A stretch of DNA of 64,000 bases from Pseudomonas vanderleydeniana (GCF_014268755.2 NZ_CP077093.1:1-64000); one strand, 5' to 3'; counted from the first letter of the stretch, positions 55,208 through 64,000 are shown. The notes: generated from the letters alone by a model not told the origin. Program-made: numbers and translations.

Positions 55208-56935
55208 TCAGGGCTTCTGGGCGTTCGATGCGAGTAACGCTTTCAAGATCGTCTCCGGGTCGGCCCGCTGTTGCTTGCGGTAGTCCCCGACATGACGAAC
55301 GAACAGGGTTGCCCGTGCCACCAGGCTATTGCCGAGCACGGGTTTGCGACTGAGTTCCTCCTTGACCCGCTGGAACTGCGCCTGGATCACCGCGTCGGTG
55401 TAGCGCGTGGCGGTTGCCAGGTTGTCGATGTAGATCGCCACGGCGCCGTCCAGCGCACTGGTGCCGTTGTCGATGGCGGTGGCGAACAGCGCGGCACTGG
55501 CCTCGTCCTTGGCATCGACAGCCTGCTGGCGGCTCTTCTTCAGGTTGGTCAGACGGATGTTGTAGTTGTTGACGGTTTCGGCCACCAGGGCCGCCGACTG
55601 GATCAGGTTGCCGGCCGCTTCCTCGCGCTGGCGGGCGATCAGCGACACGTTGCGCTTGAGCTCTTCGTTGACCAGCCCCAGCTCGGCCTGCAGGCGTGGG
55701 TCGGTGGTGCCGGAGATGATGCTGTCCAGGCGCTTGGTCGGGTCCTGGGCATCGTCGATGGCATCGGTCAGGGCAGCCAGGCGGCCTTCCTTCTTCCACT
55801 GCTCGAACAGCTCCTTGTAGCGCGAACGCGGGGCCGACAATGCGCCGATGGCGACCCGGAAACCGGTGGTCTCGTTGCTCTGCTCGGTACCATCGGCGGC
55901 GAACAGCGGGTACTCGCGGCGCATGCCGGTGAACAGCGTGCCTTCGCCTTCCAGGTAGTTGCCGCCCTTGACCACGAAGCCGCCGTAGGCACCCTGGCGG
56001 CGCCCGGCATGCACCAGCTGGAACGACTCCTGGACCATCTGCGCGGCGTTGCCAATGACATCGAACAGACCGATCGGGTTCGGCAGCTTGGTACCCACCG
56101 GCATCAGCCGCGGTGCCTGGCCGGTACCGCCGGCGACCTGGTTGAACACCGCGTAGTCGGACAGCGGCCCGTCCGTGTCACTGCCCGGCTGGCGACGGGG
56201 AAACAGGCGGCCTTCCAGCTCCTGGCGACCCACGGCCTGGGCACCCCGGGCGGCATATTCCCACTCGACCTCGGTCGGCAGGCGGACGAAACCGGCGCCG
56301 CCATCCTCGGCCGAGCTGCCACGCCCGCTGACCGGCAGCCGGTCCCGGTGATACTTCATCAGCCAGGCGCTGTAGACCGCAGAAAAGCGTTCGGCATCGA
56401 AACGCGACACCTTGACCTTGGGCAGGCGCCCGGCGATCCCCTCGGGCGCCTCGCAGGCCGGTGCCGGCTCGCCACTGGCCAGCGATTGCGCCTGGGACAT
56501 GACCAGCGCGTACTGGCGCGCCGTCACCGGGTACTTGCCCATGAAATAGAACATCGGCTTGAGCGGCGAGCTGGCATCGGTTTTCGGCAGGGCCGGGGAG
56601 ATTTCCTTCTGCCAGGCGGCCGGCAGGTCCTTGAGGGTGAACTGGCCGTTGATGAAGTCCCTGCGATAACCGGAAATGAACGACTGCTTGTAGCCCGGCT
56701 CATCCTCGCTGAAGGGATAGCCGAGGCTGATCTCGCGGTCGTCCAGGGTGCCCTGGGCGAGGATATAGACATAGCGGAACACCATCTCGCCATCGCACGG
56801 CAACGGCAGGCTGATATCGCCGCTCAGCGGCTTGGGGTTGTCCAGCTTGTTGCTGTCGTCGTCGGCCCGCACCAGGCCGGCCAGGCCCAGGGAGCCGATC
56901 AACACCATGAGGGCCGCGCTGCGCAGCTTAAACAT
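55208..56935 (-). CDS. tagR: T6SS regulator TagR, formylglycine-generating-enzyme-like
   Basis: 575-residue exported protein. It has a signal peptide (LMVLIGSLGLAGLVRA), an FGE/sulfatase-modifying-factor-like domain (about 125-395: FYFMGKYPVTARQYALVM ... FVRLPTEVEWEYAARG ... NPIGLFDVIGNAAQMVQESF ... GGFVVKGGNYLEGEG ... TTGFRVAIG) and a C-terminal helical extension. TagR acts in the periplasm and promotes PpkA dimer activation in P. aeruginosa; the FGE fold there is not known to make formylglycine. The start overlaps the tagS end by 8 nt. Confidence 0.9.
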   Translation of the reverse strand: MFKLRSAALMVLIGSLGLAGLVRADDDSNKLDNPKPLSGDISLPLPCDGEMVFRYVYILAQGTLDDREISLGYPFSEDEPGYKQSFISGYRRDFINGQFTLKDLPAAWQKEISPALPKTDASSPLKPMFYFMGKYPVTARQYALVMSQAQSLASGEPAPACEAPEGIAGRLPKVKVSRFDAERFSAVYSAWLMKYHRDRLPVSGRGSSAEDGGAGFVRLPTEVEWEYAARGAQAVGRQELEGRLFPRRQPGSDTDGPLSDYAVFNQVAGGTGQAPRLMPVGTKLPNPIGLFDVIGNAAQMVQESFQLVHAGRRQGAYGGFVVKGGNYLEGEGTLFTGMRREYPLFAADGTEQSNETTGFRVAIGALSAPRSRYKELFEQWKKEGRLAALTDAIDDAQDPTKRLDSIISGTTDPRLQAELGLVNEELKRNVSLIARQREEAAGNLIQSAALVAETVNNYNIRLTNLKKSRQQAVDAKDEASAALFATAIDNGTSALDGAVAIYIDNLATATRYTDAVIQAQFQRVKEELSRKPVLGNSLVARATLFVRHVGDYRKQQRADPETILKALLASNAQKP

Positions 56936-58130
56936 CTCTGATTCCTTCCGAAGCTTCTATCCGGGCCACTCGCCAGCCACCGAGGGCCGCAGCCAGAGCA
57001 CAGACCGCCAACACCGCAAAAAGTGCCAGCATGTAATGGCGCCACAGCAACTGGCTGGCGTATTCGCCGGCCACCTGCACGAATAAATGGTTCAGGCCCT
57101 GCTCCGCGACGATGTACAGCAGCACGCTCAAACCTGCGGCGAACAGCCCGCTGTAGAGGGCCTGCAACACCACGAACAGCAGCAGCGCACCGGTGCCCAG
57201 GCCGAGCAGGCGCAGCACCGACAACTCGCGACGCTTGCGCTCGACCGCCGCCAGCGCACCCGCGCAGATCGCCGCAAAGGCGCCCGCCAGGGCCAGGCTG
57301 GCGATGATCCAGAATACGATGGACAGGTTGCGACTCAACGACTGCACCTGGGCGATGGTCTGGGCCTGGGTCGAGACCAGCAGGCCGCGCTCGGCGAAGT
57401 AGTGGCGCAGCGGCTCGACATCGTTCAGTTCACGGGCATACAGGCGGAAGGCCGGGTACACCCGCTGCGCGGCGGAGCCCGCCGGCTCGCCACTCCAGCC
57501 CAGCAGCGGCACGCCACGACCGTCGCGATAGTCTTCGGCGGCCTCCAGCAGGGCCAGCGGGGCGAACAGCGCATCGCGGCCGAAGGCCTCCAGCGGCAGC
57601 ACCGCCTGCACGCGGATCTGCGTGTGCTGGCTCTCCACCCGACCGGCCACCTGGCGCCCGAAGGACACCTCGAGCCAGTCACCAGCCTTCACCCCGAGCT
57701 TTTCCGCTGCGGTGTAGCTCAACAGCATTGCCGCCAGCCCGGTGGGCGCCGGCTGGCCGCCGAGCAGCGGGTCGCCTTCGGCGGTCGGGATCATCTCGAC
57801 GTTCAACGCCGGACCCTGGCGGCTGATGGACAGGTCGGCAGTGGCAGCGATCTGCCGGGTACGCGGCAAGGCGAAGGCCACGTCGTCACGACGGCCCAGT
57901 TCGGCAATGTAGGCCGCGCCGAAGCGCCCGCCGCCCAGCGGAATAATCTCGCGTACCAGCGGGTCGCGCTCCAGGCGCTCGGTCAGGCTGCTGACCAGAC
58001 CGAACTTGAGCCCGAACAGCACCAGCAACGGCGCGATAACCGCCACCAGCGCCAGCACCGAGCAGGCCGACAGCCGCGCATCGGCGCGATAGTCCTGCCA
58101 GGCCAGGGCCGCCACCAGCGAAGCCCGCAT
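56928..58130 (-). CDS. tagS: T6SS-associated FtsX-like ABC permease TagS
   Basis: 400-residue membrane protein with the FtsX/MacB plan: one N-terminal membrane segment (VLALVAVIAPLLVLFGLKFGL), a ~230-residue periplasmic domain, then three C-terminal segments (FWIIASLALAGAFAAICAGAL; LLLFVVLQALYSGLFAAGL; MLALFAVLAVCALAAALGGW) with the cytoplasmic ERKRRELSVLRLLGLG loop. Works with TagT upstream of PpkA. ATG 58130 or GTG 58133, both right at the tagT stop (GTGATG junction). Confidence 0.9.
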   Translation of the reverse strand: MRASLVAALAWQDYRADARLSACSVLALVAVIAPLLVLFGLKFGLVSSLTERLERDPLVREIIPLGGGRFGAAYIAELGRRDDVAFALPRTRQIAATADLSISRQGPALNVEMIPTAEGDPLLGGQPAPTGLAAMLLSYTAAEKLGVKAGDWLEVSFGRQVAGRVESQHTQIRVQAVLPLEAFGRDALFAPLALLEAAEDYRDGRGVPLLGWSGEPAGSAAQRVYPAFRLYARELNDVEPLRHYFAERGLLVSTQAQTIAQVQSLSRNLSIVFWIIASLALAGAFAAICAGALAAVERKRRELSVLRLLGLGTGALLLFVVLQALYSGLFAAGLSVLLYIVAEQGLNHLFVQVAGEYASQLLWRHYMLALFAVLAVCALAAALGGWRVARIEASEGIRDV

Positions 58131-58846
58131 CACGACTGGCCTCCCAGGGTCGCGGTGACACCCCCATCGGCATCCCGCTGGCAGGCAATGCGCAACACAC
58201 TCATGCCCAGGTCGCGCACCAGCGCCTCGTCATGGCTGGCGATCACGCAGCAGGCGCCCTGCCGCGCAGCCTGCCCGAGCAGCAATTGCATGACCCGGCC
58301 GGCATTCAACGGATCAAGTGCGGCGGTCGGCTCGTCGGCCAGCAACAGTCGCGGACCATGGGCCAGCGCACGGGCGCAACCCACCCGCTGGCGCTGCCCG
58401 ACCGACAGGGCCTGGGGTTTCTTGTCCAGCTGATCGGCGATTTCCAGCTGCTCGGCCAACCGTTGCACACTGCCATCATCCGCCATGCCCAGCAGCTTGC
58501 GCGACAGCTCGATGTTGCCACGCACATCGAGAAAGCCCAGCAGCCCACCGGTCTGCAGCACATAGCCGAGGTAGCGGCTGCGCAACTGCGCGAGCCGATC
58601 GTGCTGCCCCTCGCGCCAGAGTGCGGCCACATCCTGCGTGCCGGCGGCCGCCTCGAAGGCGAACAGCCCGGCACGGTCCGGCGCCAAGACCAGCGCCAGC
58701 AGGTCGAGCAAGGTGCTCTTGCCGCAGCCACTGGGGCCGACCACCGCCCACTGCTGGCCCGGCACCAGGTCCAGGCGCGGAATCACCAGACTGTAGCGCT
58801 GGGCACCCTCGCCGCGCGTCTTGCGCACGTCACGCAGGCTGATCAT
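58130..58846 (-). CDS. tagT: T6SS-associated ABC ATPase TagT
   Basis: 238-residue ABC ATPase of the LolD/MacB group: Walker A GPSGCGKSTLL, Q-loop YVLQTGGLLGF, signature LSVGQRQRVGCARAL and Walker B LLLADEPTAALD. Forms the TagS-TagT complex in the inner membrane that relays a surface cue to PpkA. Same GTGATG overlap with the preceding ppkA stop; no independent Shine-Dalgarno, so translation is probably coupled. Confidence 0.92.
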   Translation of the reverse strand: MISLRDVRKTRGEGAQRYSLVIPRLDLVPGQQWAVVGPSGCGKSTLLDLLALVLAPDRAGLFAFEAAAGTQDVAALWREGQHDRLAQLRSRYLGYVLQTGGLLGFLDVRGNIELSRKLLGMADDGSVQRLAEQLEIADQLDKKPQALSVGQRQRVGCARALAHGPRLLLADEPTAALDPLNAGRVMQLLLGQAARQGACCVIASHDEALVRDLGMSVLRIACQRDADGGVTATLGGQS

Positions 58847-61800
58847 CACGGCAGCGTCGACAGCGGCACGCGGTACAGCGCATCACCCGGCTCGGCATCG
58901 CCGAACCGGACCCAGTTGGCCACATCGTTGTGGAACGTCTCGTAGAGGCGGATTTTCGATTCCAGTTCGTCGATGAAGTCTTCCTGTTCGGCAACGCTGA
59001 GCGACAACCACAGGTCCTGGGTCATGCTCAGCGACTTGCTGCGATACGGCAGTCCTTCGAGGTACTCGCCGAGCACCCCGCCATCGGCCAGGTTGCCGCC
59101 CTTGCGCAGGGCCGAGGGGTCGCGGCTCATGTAGGCACTGGCGCTGGCGATTTCCTGGAAGAAGTCCTTCGGCGAGCTCTGGGTTTTGCGGGCCGCATCG
59201 ACGATCAGTTTCAGCGACTGCTGCAGGTCGTTGAGCTGCAGCTTGGTCAGCATCACGCAGACCTGGAACGCCGGCAGCGCCGGGTTGGTCAGGTCGCGAT
59301 CGGCAGTCCAGGCACTGACCAGCTGCGGCGCCTGGCTGGCACCCTTGTGACCGAGGAAATCCATGTGCATGGCATAACCGATGGCCGCCGACTTGTCCGC
59401 CAGGCTCGGCGCGGCCGCCAGCACCGGCGCCGGCTGGGCCTGGTTGCTGCGCACCTGGTGCACCAGGTTGGCGAATACCGAACCGATTTCCTCGACCCGC
59501 TCGCCGAGCTTGCGCACATCACCGCCCTGGACCGGAATGTAGAGGTCGCCGATCTTCGGGTTGGCGTCGGCGGTCAGGGTGCGGTACTGCTGTTCGGCGA
59601 AGGCGTGGTTCTTCTTGCCGGCGTCGCTGCGCAGGTGCAGCGCATAGATCTTGATCTGCTTGCTCAGCGCTGCCTGGCGGATCTCCGCCTCGTTCATCCG
59701 GGTGCTGCTGTAGGGGTCGTTCTTGCGCAGCGAGCCGGCGTCACTGACCAGCAGGATCAGGCGGCCGCCATAACCGGACCAGTCCATGCCGTCCACCGCC
59801 TGCATGATCCCGGCGAAGGAGTCTTCGTTGAACGAATGGCTCGACACCGTGGACGCCTTGACCTGCCGTGCCAGCTCGAGGAAGCGTTCGGGGTCGCGGC
59901 CCTGGTCGAGGGTGATCAGGGTCTTGCTCAGGTATTCCAGGCCCGGGGTCTTCTGGATGTTGTTGCGAAAGCCCACCAGGCCGAAGCTGACGCTGTCCAG
60001 CTCGCCGCGCTCGGCGATCTTGCTCTGCAGCTCATGGACCACGTCGCGCACCTGGTCGATGTAGGGCTGCATCGACACCGTGGTGTCGACCACCAGCACG
60101 ACAGCGGTACGGAACTTGTCCGTCGCCGCCGCAGCCGGCGCCGCGCCACTGGCGGTTTTCTGCGGGGTGCTGCCGGGGTCGATCGAGGCGACATTGAGCA
60201 ACTGCACCGGCTGGCCATTCTCGTCGAAGCTCTCGCGCGAACCGAAGATCGGCAGCAGGTAGAACTGGTTCTGCGGCACCGCACTGGCTGCCGGCTCCAG
60301 GGCCAGTACCCGCTGATTGTCGGCCGGGTTCTTCTGCGCGCTCAGCAGCAGGTTCTTCGCCGAGGCCGGATTGGCCAGCAGCTTGTCGATATCGGCGGCG
60401 TCGCGCAGGAACATCACCGGCTCGCGCCCGGAGCGTTCAGTGAACTTCAGCACCAGGCTCTGTTTCCACTCGCTGACCTTCGTCCCTGGCAGCCAGCCTT
60501 CGTCGCGCCCGTCACTGGAGGTGCCGACCCGCAGCCAGGACGCGCCCTCGACGGTCTTGCGCTGGTAGACGTAAAGCACGGAGAACGCCGGCAGGGCCTT
60601 GCCCGCCTGGCCGCCAGGGGAACTGTAGAGCTGTGCGCCAGGCTGGCTCAGCACGCGCTGGAAGAGGGTCTTCTTGCCCACCATCAGCAACGGCCGGCTA
60701 CCGCCGTCGGCGTCACCCGGTGAACCCTGGGTGATCGGCGTCGCACCCAGCGGGTCCGCCGGCTTGGTCGAGGCCGGCGGCGTGGTCGACGCAGCAGTCG
60801 TGCCACTCGCCACTGGCGTGCTGGAAGAGGGCGGCGTGGTCGTGGTGGTCGCCGGGGCTTTCACCGGCTTGTCGCCGCCCAGCCACCAATAGCCGGCGCC
60901 GGCGACGCCGATGGCGGCCGCGACGGCGACAGCCAGCAGGGCCAGCACCGGCCCCCGCCGCTGCGGCGAGTCGGCATTGCCGCGCAACACCGGCTGCGGC
61001 GCCGGTTGTGGCGCAGCCTGGGGGGCGGGCCGTGATGCCGGCTGCGCCGGTGGCTGGGTGGGGATCTCGATCGAGACCGGCGTCAGCCCGCCCAGGTCGG
61101 TGGTCGCCGGTTTCTCGGGCGCCTTGGGCAGCGCCAGGGGCTGGATCAGGGTCGACTCCAACCCCTCCTCGGCCGGCAGGTTGTCCAGCGCCGCCTGCAG
61201 GGCCGCGGCATCGGCGAAGCGCTCCGCCGGGTCCTTGGCCAGCAGCCGTTGCAGGATGTGCTGGTAGCGGCCGTGCTGGATCGGCAATTCCGGCAGCGGT
61301 TCGGTGAGGTGGGCCAGCGCCGTCGACAGCGCATCGGTGCCGGTATAGGGCAGCTTGCCGACGAGGATTTCGTAGAGCACCACGCCCAGCGCGTAGAGGT
61401 CGGCGCGACCGTCGATCTCCTGGCCACGAGCCTGTTCGGGGCTCATGTAGCTCGGCGTGCCGACGGCGAACCCGGCCTGGGTGAACTGGGTGCGATCATC
61501 CAGCGACTTGGCGATGCCGAAGTCCGAGAGCACCGCAGTGCCGTCGGCGCGGAACAGGATGTTGGCCGGTTTCACGTCACGGTGCACCAGCCCCTGGGCG
61601 TGGGCATAGCCCAGCGCCGAGGCGATCTGGCGAATGTACTGCACGCCCTGCTCCGGGCTCAGGCCAGCGGCGATGCGCTCCTTGAGCGTACCGTTGGGCA
61701 GGTACTCCATGGCCATGTAGTACAGCTCGCCGACATTGCCGATATCGTGGATGGTCACGGTATGCGGATGCGACAGCCGCGCCAGGGTCCGACCTTCGCG

Positions 61801-61962
61801 CAGGAAGCGCTCGCAGAAGGTCGGGTCGGCAGCCAGCGCGGCCGCCATGACTTTCAGCGCCACCTTGCGCTCCAGCGACCGTTGGGTCGCCAGATAGACG
61901 GTGGCCATGGCGCCTTCGCCAATCTCGCCGTCTATGTCGAATCCGGGAATCAGTATGTCCAT
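58846..61962 (-). CDS. ppkA: T6SS serine/threonine protein kinase PpkA with VWA domain
   Basis: 1038-residue bitopic kinase. Cytoplasmic Hanks kinase (1-270) has GEGAMATVYL, Lys37, HRDVKPAN (127-134), DFGIAKS (147-153) and TPSYMSPEQ, all intact. It is followed by a Pro/Ala-rich linker, one membrane segment (about 335-357), a periplasmic part with an SH3-like stretch, and a VWA-like domain from about residue 617 (VVLVVDTTVSMQ, a DxTxS variant of the MIDAS motif). PpkA phosphorylates Fha to trigger T6SS assembly, under TagQRST control. ATG 61962 lies 14 nt past pppA; the 57-codon frame upstream is inside pppA. No clear Shine-Dalgarno. Confidence 0.94.
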   Translation of the reverse strand: MDILIPGFDIDGEIGEGAMATVYLATQRSLERKVALKVMAAALAADPTFCERFLREGRTLARLSHPHTVTIHDIGNVGELYYMAMEYLPNGTLKERIAAGLSPEQGVQYIRQIASALGYAHAQGLVHRDVKPANILFRADGTAVLSDFGIAKSLDDRTQFTQAGFAVGTPSYMSPEQARGQEIDGRADLYALGVVLYEILVGKLPYTGTDALSTALAHLTEPLPELPIQHGRYQHILQRLLAKDPAERFADAAALQAALDNLPAEEGLESTLIQPLALPKAPEKPATTDLGGLTPVSIEIPTQPPAQPASRPAPQAAPQPAPQPVLRGNADSPQRRGPVLALLAVAVAAAIGVAGAGYWWLGGDKPVKAPATTTTTPPSSSTPVASGTTAASTTPPASTKPADPLGATPITQGSPGDADGGSRPLLMVGKKTLFQRVLSQPGAQLYSSPGGQAGKALPAFSVLYVYQRKTVEGASWLRVGTSSDGRDEGWLPGTKVSEWKQSLVLKFTERSGREPVMFLRDAADIDKLLANPASAKNLLLSAQKNPADNQRVLALEPAASAVPQNQFYLLPIFGSRESFDENGQPVQLLNVASIDPGSTPQKTASGAAPAAAATDKFRTAVVLVVDTTVSMQPYIDQVRDVVHELQSKIAERGELDSVSFGLVGFRNNIQKTPGLEYLSKTLITLDQGRDPERFLELARQVKASTVSSHSFNEDSFAGIMQAVDGMDWSGYGGRLILLVSDAGSLRKNDPYSSTRMNEAEIRQAALSKQIKIYALHLRSDAGKKNHAFAEQQYRTLTADANPKIGDLYIPVQGGDVRKLGERVEEIGSVFANLVHQVRSNQAQPAPVLAAAPSLADKSAAIGYAMHMDFLGHKGASQAPQLVSAWTADRDLTNPALPAFQVCVMLTKLQLNDLQQSLKLIVDAARKTQSSPKDFFQEIASASAYMSRDPSALRKGGNLADGGVLGEYLEGLPYRSKSLSMTQDLWLSLSVAEQEDFIDELESKIRLYETFHNDVANWVRFGDAEPGDALYRVPLSTLP

Positions 61963-61976
61963 GTGTGGAAGTGTCT

Positions 61977-62705
61977 TCAGGTGGCTTTGACGACGATCGC
62001 CGTAATGTTGTCCGGGGCGCCGCGGGTCAGGCCCAGGTGGACCAGGCTGCGCACCACGGCATAGGGGTCCGGGTGGCCGAGCACGTCGCGGATCTCGGCG
62101 TCCTCGGCGGTCTTGTTCAGGCCGTCGCTGCACAGCAGGAAGCTGTCGCCGGGGAGCACCTCGAAGTTGCTCGTCGACAGTTCCAGTTGCGCCTCGACGC
62201 CGATCGCCCGGGTGACGATGTTGGCCCGTGGGTGCACCCGCGCCTCGGCTTCGCTGAGCAGGCCACTGTCCTGCAGGTCCTGGACGTAGCTGTGGTCGCG
62301 GGAAATGCTCTCCAGCTGGCCTTCGCGCAGGCGATACAGGCGACTGTCACCGGCCCACAGGCAGATCGCCGTGTCGCCGCGTACCGCCAGCAGCACCACG
62401 GTGCTGCCCATCATCGACACCCCGCGGTTGCCGGCCTCTTCGCGCACCGCCGCGTTGACCTCGGAAAGCCGGGTGCGCAGGGCGTTACTGTAGATCGCCA
62501 GCGAGTCCGACGGCGGAATGCGCCGCAGGGTGTCGACGATCAGGCTGGCGACATAGTCGCCCGCCGCATGCCCGCCCATGCCGTCGGCCACGGCCCACAG
62601 GCCGGCATCGGGCAGGTCGAGGCAGGCGTCCTCGTTGATCTGGCGAACCATGCCGACATGGCTGTAGCTCGCCGACTGGTAGGTGATTTCGGGGGTATTG
62701 GCCAT
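61977..62705 (-). CDS. pppA: T6SS PP2C-type protein phosphatase PppA
   Basis: 242-residue PPM phosphatase with the metal-site motifs RQINEDACLDLP, AVADGMGGHAAGDYVAS, LLCSDGLNKTAEDAEI and GAPDNITAIVV. It reverses PpkA action on Fha and shuts the T6SS down. Start ATG 62705 abuts the tagF stop (TAA directly before ATG), so the two are translationally linked. Confidence 0.95.
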   Translation of the reverse strand: MANTPEITYQSASYSHVGMVRQINEDACLDLPDAGLWAVADGMGGHAAGDYVASLIVDTLRRIPPSDSLAIYSNALRTRLSEVNAAVREEAGNRGVSMMGSTVVLLAVRGDTAICLWAGDSRLYRLREGQLESISRDHSYVQDLQDSGLLSEAEARVHPRANIVTRAIGVEAQLELSTSNFEVLPGDSFLLCSDGLNKTAEDAEIRDVLGHPDPYAVVRSLVHLGLTRGAPDNITAIVVKAT

Positions 62706-63359
62706 TTAGCTCGCCGCTCCCTTGCCCAGCAGAAAACTGCCGAAATCAGCAGTAGACGGCAGCCCCTGGCAGCGCATCAGGCCCGCATCGATGCGCTGCG
62801 AACCGCGCCCCCACCACAGGCTCGAACCGACACAGGCCTGCTCGGCCAGGGCCTGGCCGCGACTCTCGGCGTCGAGTGCGGAAAAGCGCTGCAGGCCGGC
62901 GAACTCGCTGGCCGGCGCCTTGTTGGCAAAGGTCAGCTTGCCCAGGTTCTGCACGCCCTGCTCGAACGCCTCGAAGCTGGCGCCCTCCTCCAGGGTCTCC
63001 AGCAACAGCGCTTCGGCCCGCTCGAACCAGTCATCGGCGCCGCCGACCACCGCCGCCAGGGCATGCCCGGCATCCAGTGGCTGGGCGATGGTCAACGGGA
63101 AGTAGCGGCCGACCCGGTCGATGCTCGGCATCAGCACCCCGGCGACCGCCTCCGGGCCGCAAACCCCCGGGGCCAGCACGAAGCGCCAGAGCGGGCTGAC
63201 CAGGTACACGTTCAGCCAGTCGCTGCCCAACTGCTGCTGGCTGGCGTGCAGCCCGGACGCCAGCCAGGCGTCCCACGGCTGCACGAATCCCTGGGGCAGC
63301 GCACGGCTGACGAAGTCGCCGCGGCTGGCCAGCTTGCCGTAGTAACCCACCGTCGTCAT
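62706..63359 (-). CDS. tagF: T6SS-associated post-translational repressor TagF
   Basis: 217-residue TagF/ImpM-family protein: MTTVGYYGKLASRGDFVSRALPQGFVQPWDAWLASG is the standard N-terminus, with WLNVYLVSPLWRFVLAPGVCG, MPSIDRVGRYFPLTIA and DFGSFLLG following. TagF blocks T6SS assembly independently of phosphorylation in P. aeruginosa. ATG 63359 overlaps the tssM stop by 4 nt (ATGA); the 89-codon upstream frame is inside tssM. Confidence 0.93.
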   Translation of the reverse strand: MTTVGYYGKLASRGDFVSRALPQGFVQPWDAWLASGLHASQQQLGSDWLNVYLVSPLWRFVLAPGVCGPEAVAGVLMPSIDRVGRYFPLTIAQPLDAGHALAAVVGGADDWFERAEALLLETLEEGASFEAFEQGVQNLGKLTFANKAPASEFAGLQRFSALDAESRGQALAEQACVGSSLWWGRGSQRIDAGLMRCQGLPSTADFGSFLLGKGAAS

Positions 63360-64000
63360 AGATGCTCCGGCAGGCTGAAGCCGTTGAGTACGCGGCTCTT
63401 GAATGGGTTGAAGGCACTGTTCGCGCGCAGTTCGTAGGAAATGCTCGCACCATCGACCCGCAGGCGCAGGTTGAAGCGGTCCGGCGAGTTGCCTGCGACC
63501 AGGTCCGATTGCTCCAGCAGGCGGAACCAGGCCCACGGACCGTCCAGGGTCACGCCGGAACGGCCGGTGGCCGACGGCGGCGAGATCGACAGGCGCACCA
63601 CGCCGATGCTGCCCGGATTCGGCCACTGCATCGCCACGGGCCGGCTCGGGCCGTGGTCATAGCTGACCTGCTGGCCGTCGAGGTCGAGCAGGAACTGGGT
63701 GATCGAGGCATCCATCGCCACCGGCTTGAGTTCGAAACGCACGATCGGCTGGGTACCACCGGAGCGGAAGAACGCATCACGAATCGCCGCGGCGCGCTGG
63801 AAGGTCTGCAGCACCCCCGGCGAGATGCCCAGTTTCTGCGCCGCACCCGGCTGCCAGCGCCAGGTCGGCGTCGAGGTGTCGACGTAGGGTTGCAGGTACT
63901 TGCGGAAGTAGTTGTCCATCACCCCGCCGACGCCGAAGAACTGGCCGAAGTCGTCGAGGGTCGCGTCCCGGGCACTGCCGGGAGACAGCGGATAACGGCC
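63356..64000 (-). CDS. tssM: type VI secretion inner-membrane protein TssM (IcmF), C-terminal part
   Basis: Partial: the gene enters from beyond 64000, and only the last 214 residues are here. The visible periplasmic end has the family stretch YPLSPGSARDATLDDFGQFFG-VGGVMDNYFRKYLQPYVD, VRFELKPVAMDASITQFLLDLDGQ, RPVAMQWPNP and GPWAWFRLLEQSD. TssM spans the cell envelope with TssJ and TssL. Its neighbours downstream are tagF and pppA, as in H1-type clusters. Confidence 0.93.
   Translation of the reverse strand, partial: GRYPLSPGSARDATLDDFGQFFGVGGVMDNYFRKYLQPYVDTSTPTWRWQPGAAQKLGISPGVLQTFQRAAAIRDAFFRSGGTQPIVRFELKPVAMDASITQFLLDLDGQQVSYDHGPSRPVAMQWPNPGSIGVVRLSISPPSATGRSGVTLDGPWAWFRLLEQSDLVAGNSPDRFNLRLRVDGASISYELRANSAFNPFKSRVLNGFSLPEHL

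Noticed and set aside
55271..60723. Long plus-strand frames opposite tagR, tagS and ppkA
   Set aside because: They mirror well-supported minus-strand genes and have no motifs.

Overview
This 64 kb window is chromosomal DNA from a GC-rich gamma-proteobacterium, almost certainly a Pseudomonas of the fluorescens lineage. The evidence is the gene order rep-xpt ... cytochrome c5-pauR-dadX-ridA-dadA/lrp ... rpmG-rpmB ... radC-coaBC-dut-algC-argB ... pyrE-crc-rph-yicC-gmk-rpoZ-spoT ... exbB-exbD-tonB-oxyR-recG, which I recognise as conserved in Pseudomonas, together with Crc, a long AlgC and Pseudomonas-type REP hairpins. No tRNA, rRNA, insertion sequence, integrase or CRISPR array is visible.

Layout. 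1-2.8 kb: rep helicase and xpt. 2.8-10.7 kb: an accessory chaperone-usher fimbrial locus (divergent LuxR-type response regulator, major pilin, two PapD chaperones, usher, two-domain adhesin, two minor subunits), with twin palindromes in its control region. 10.7-27.8 kb: amino-acid and polyamine catabolism. It holds a CoA-transferase-like enzyme, cytochrome c5, the PauR-like repressor, the dadA-ridA-dadX alanine operon with its divergent Lrp regulator, a PauB-like oxidase, a MocR regulator, a PLD-family lipoprotein, an MFS carrier, a PauC-like aldehyde dehydrogenase, a cupin, and an unrecognised exported protein with a HExxH motif. 27.9-44 kb: housekeeping genes for ribosomal proteins L33/L28, CoA, dUTPase, sugar phosphates, arginine and pyrimidines, then Crc, RNase PH, YicC, Gmk, RpoZ and SpoT. 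44-52.7 kb: a lipoprotein of unknown function, an epimerase-like protein, the ExbB-ExbD-TonB energy-transducing system, OxyR, RecG and a YbaK-HDOD fusion. 52.7-53.6 kb: six tandem copies of a roughly 157-bp unit built from a palindromic repeat plus a copy of the 3' end of the preceding gene. 53.6-64 kb: an SCP2-like protein, then the left part of a type VI secretion cluster on the minus strand (tssM-tagF-pppA-ppkA-tagT-tagS-tagR-tagQ); tssM runs off the window.

How the genes work together. PauR, the PauB-like oxidase and the PauC-like dehydrogenase are parts of the gamma-glutamyl polyamine route, interleaved with alanine catabolism under Lrp. TagQRST-PpkA-PppA-TagF form the threonine-phosphorylation switch and its repressor that control firing of an H1-type T6SS. 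ExbBD-TonB powers iron uptake. Crc, SpoT and RpoZ are global regulators of carbon use and stress.

No wholly new defence or mobile system is evident. The least explained items are the HExxH exported protein, the fimbrial control region, the tandem repeat array at the T6SS border, and the post-spoT lipoprotein.
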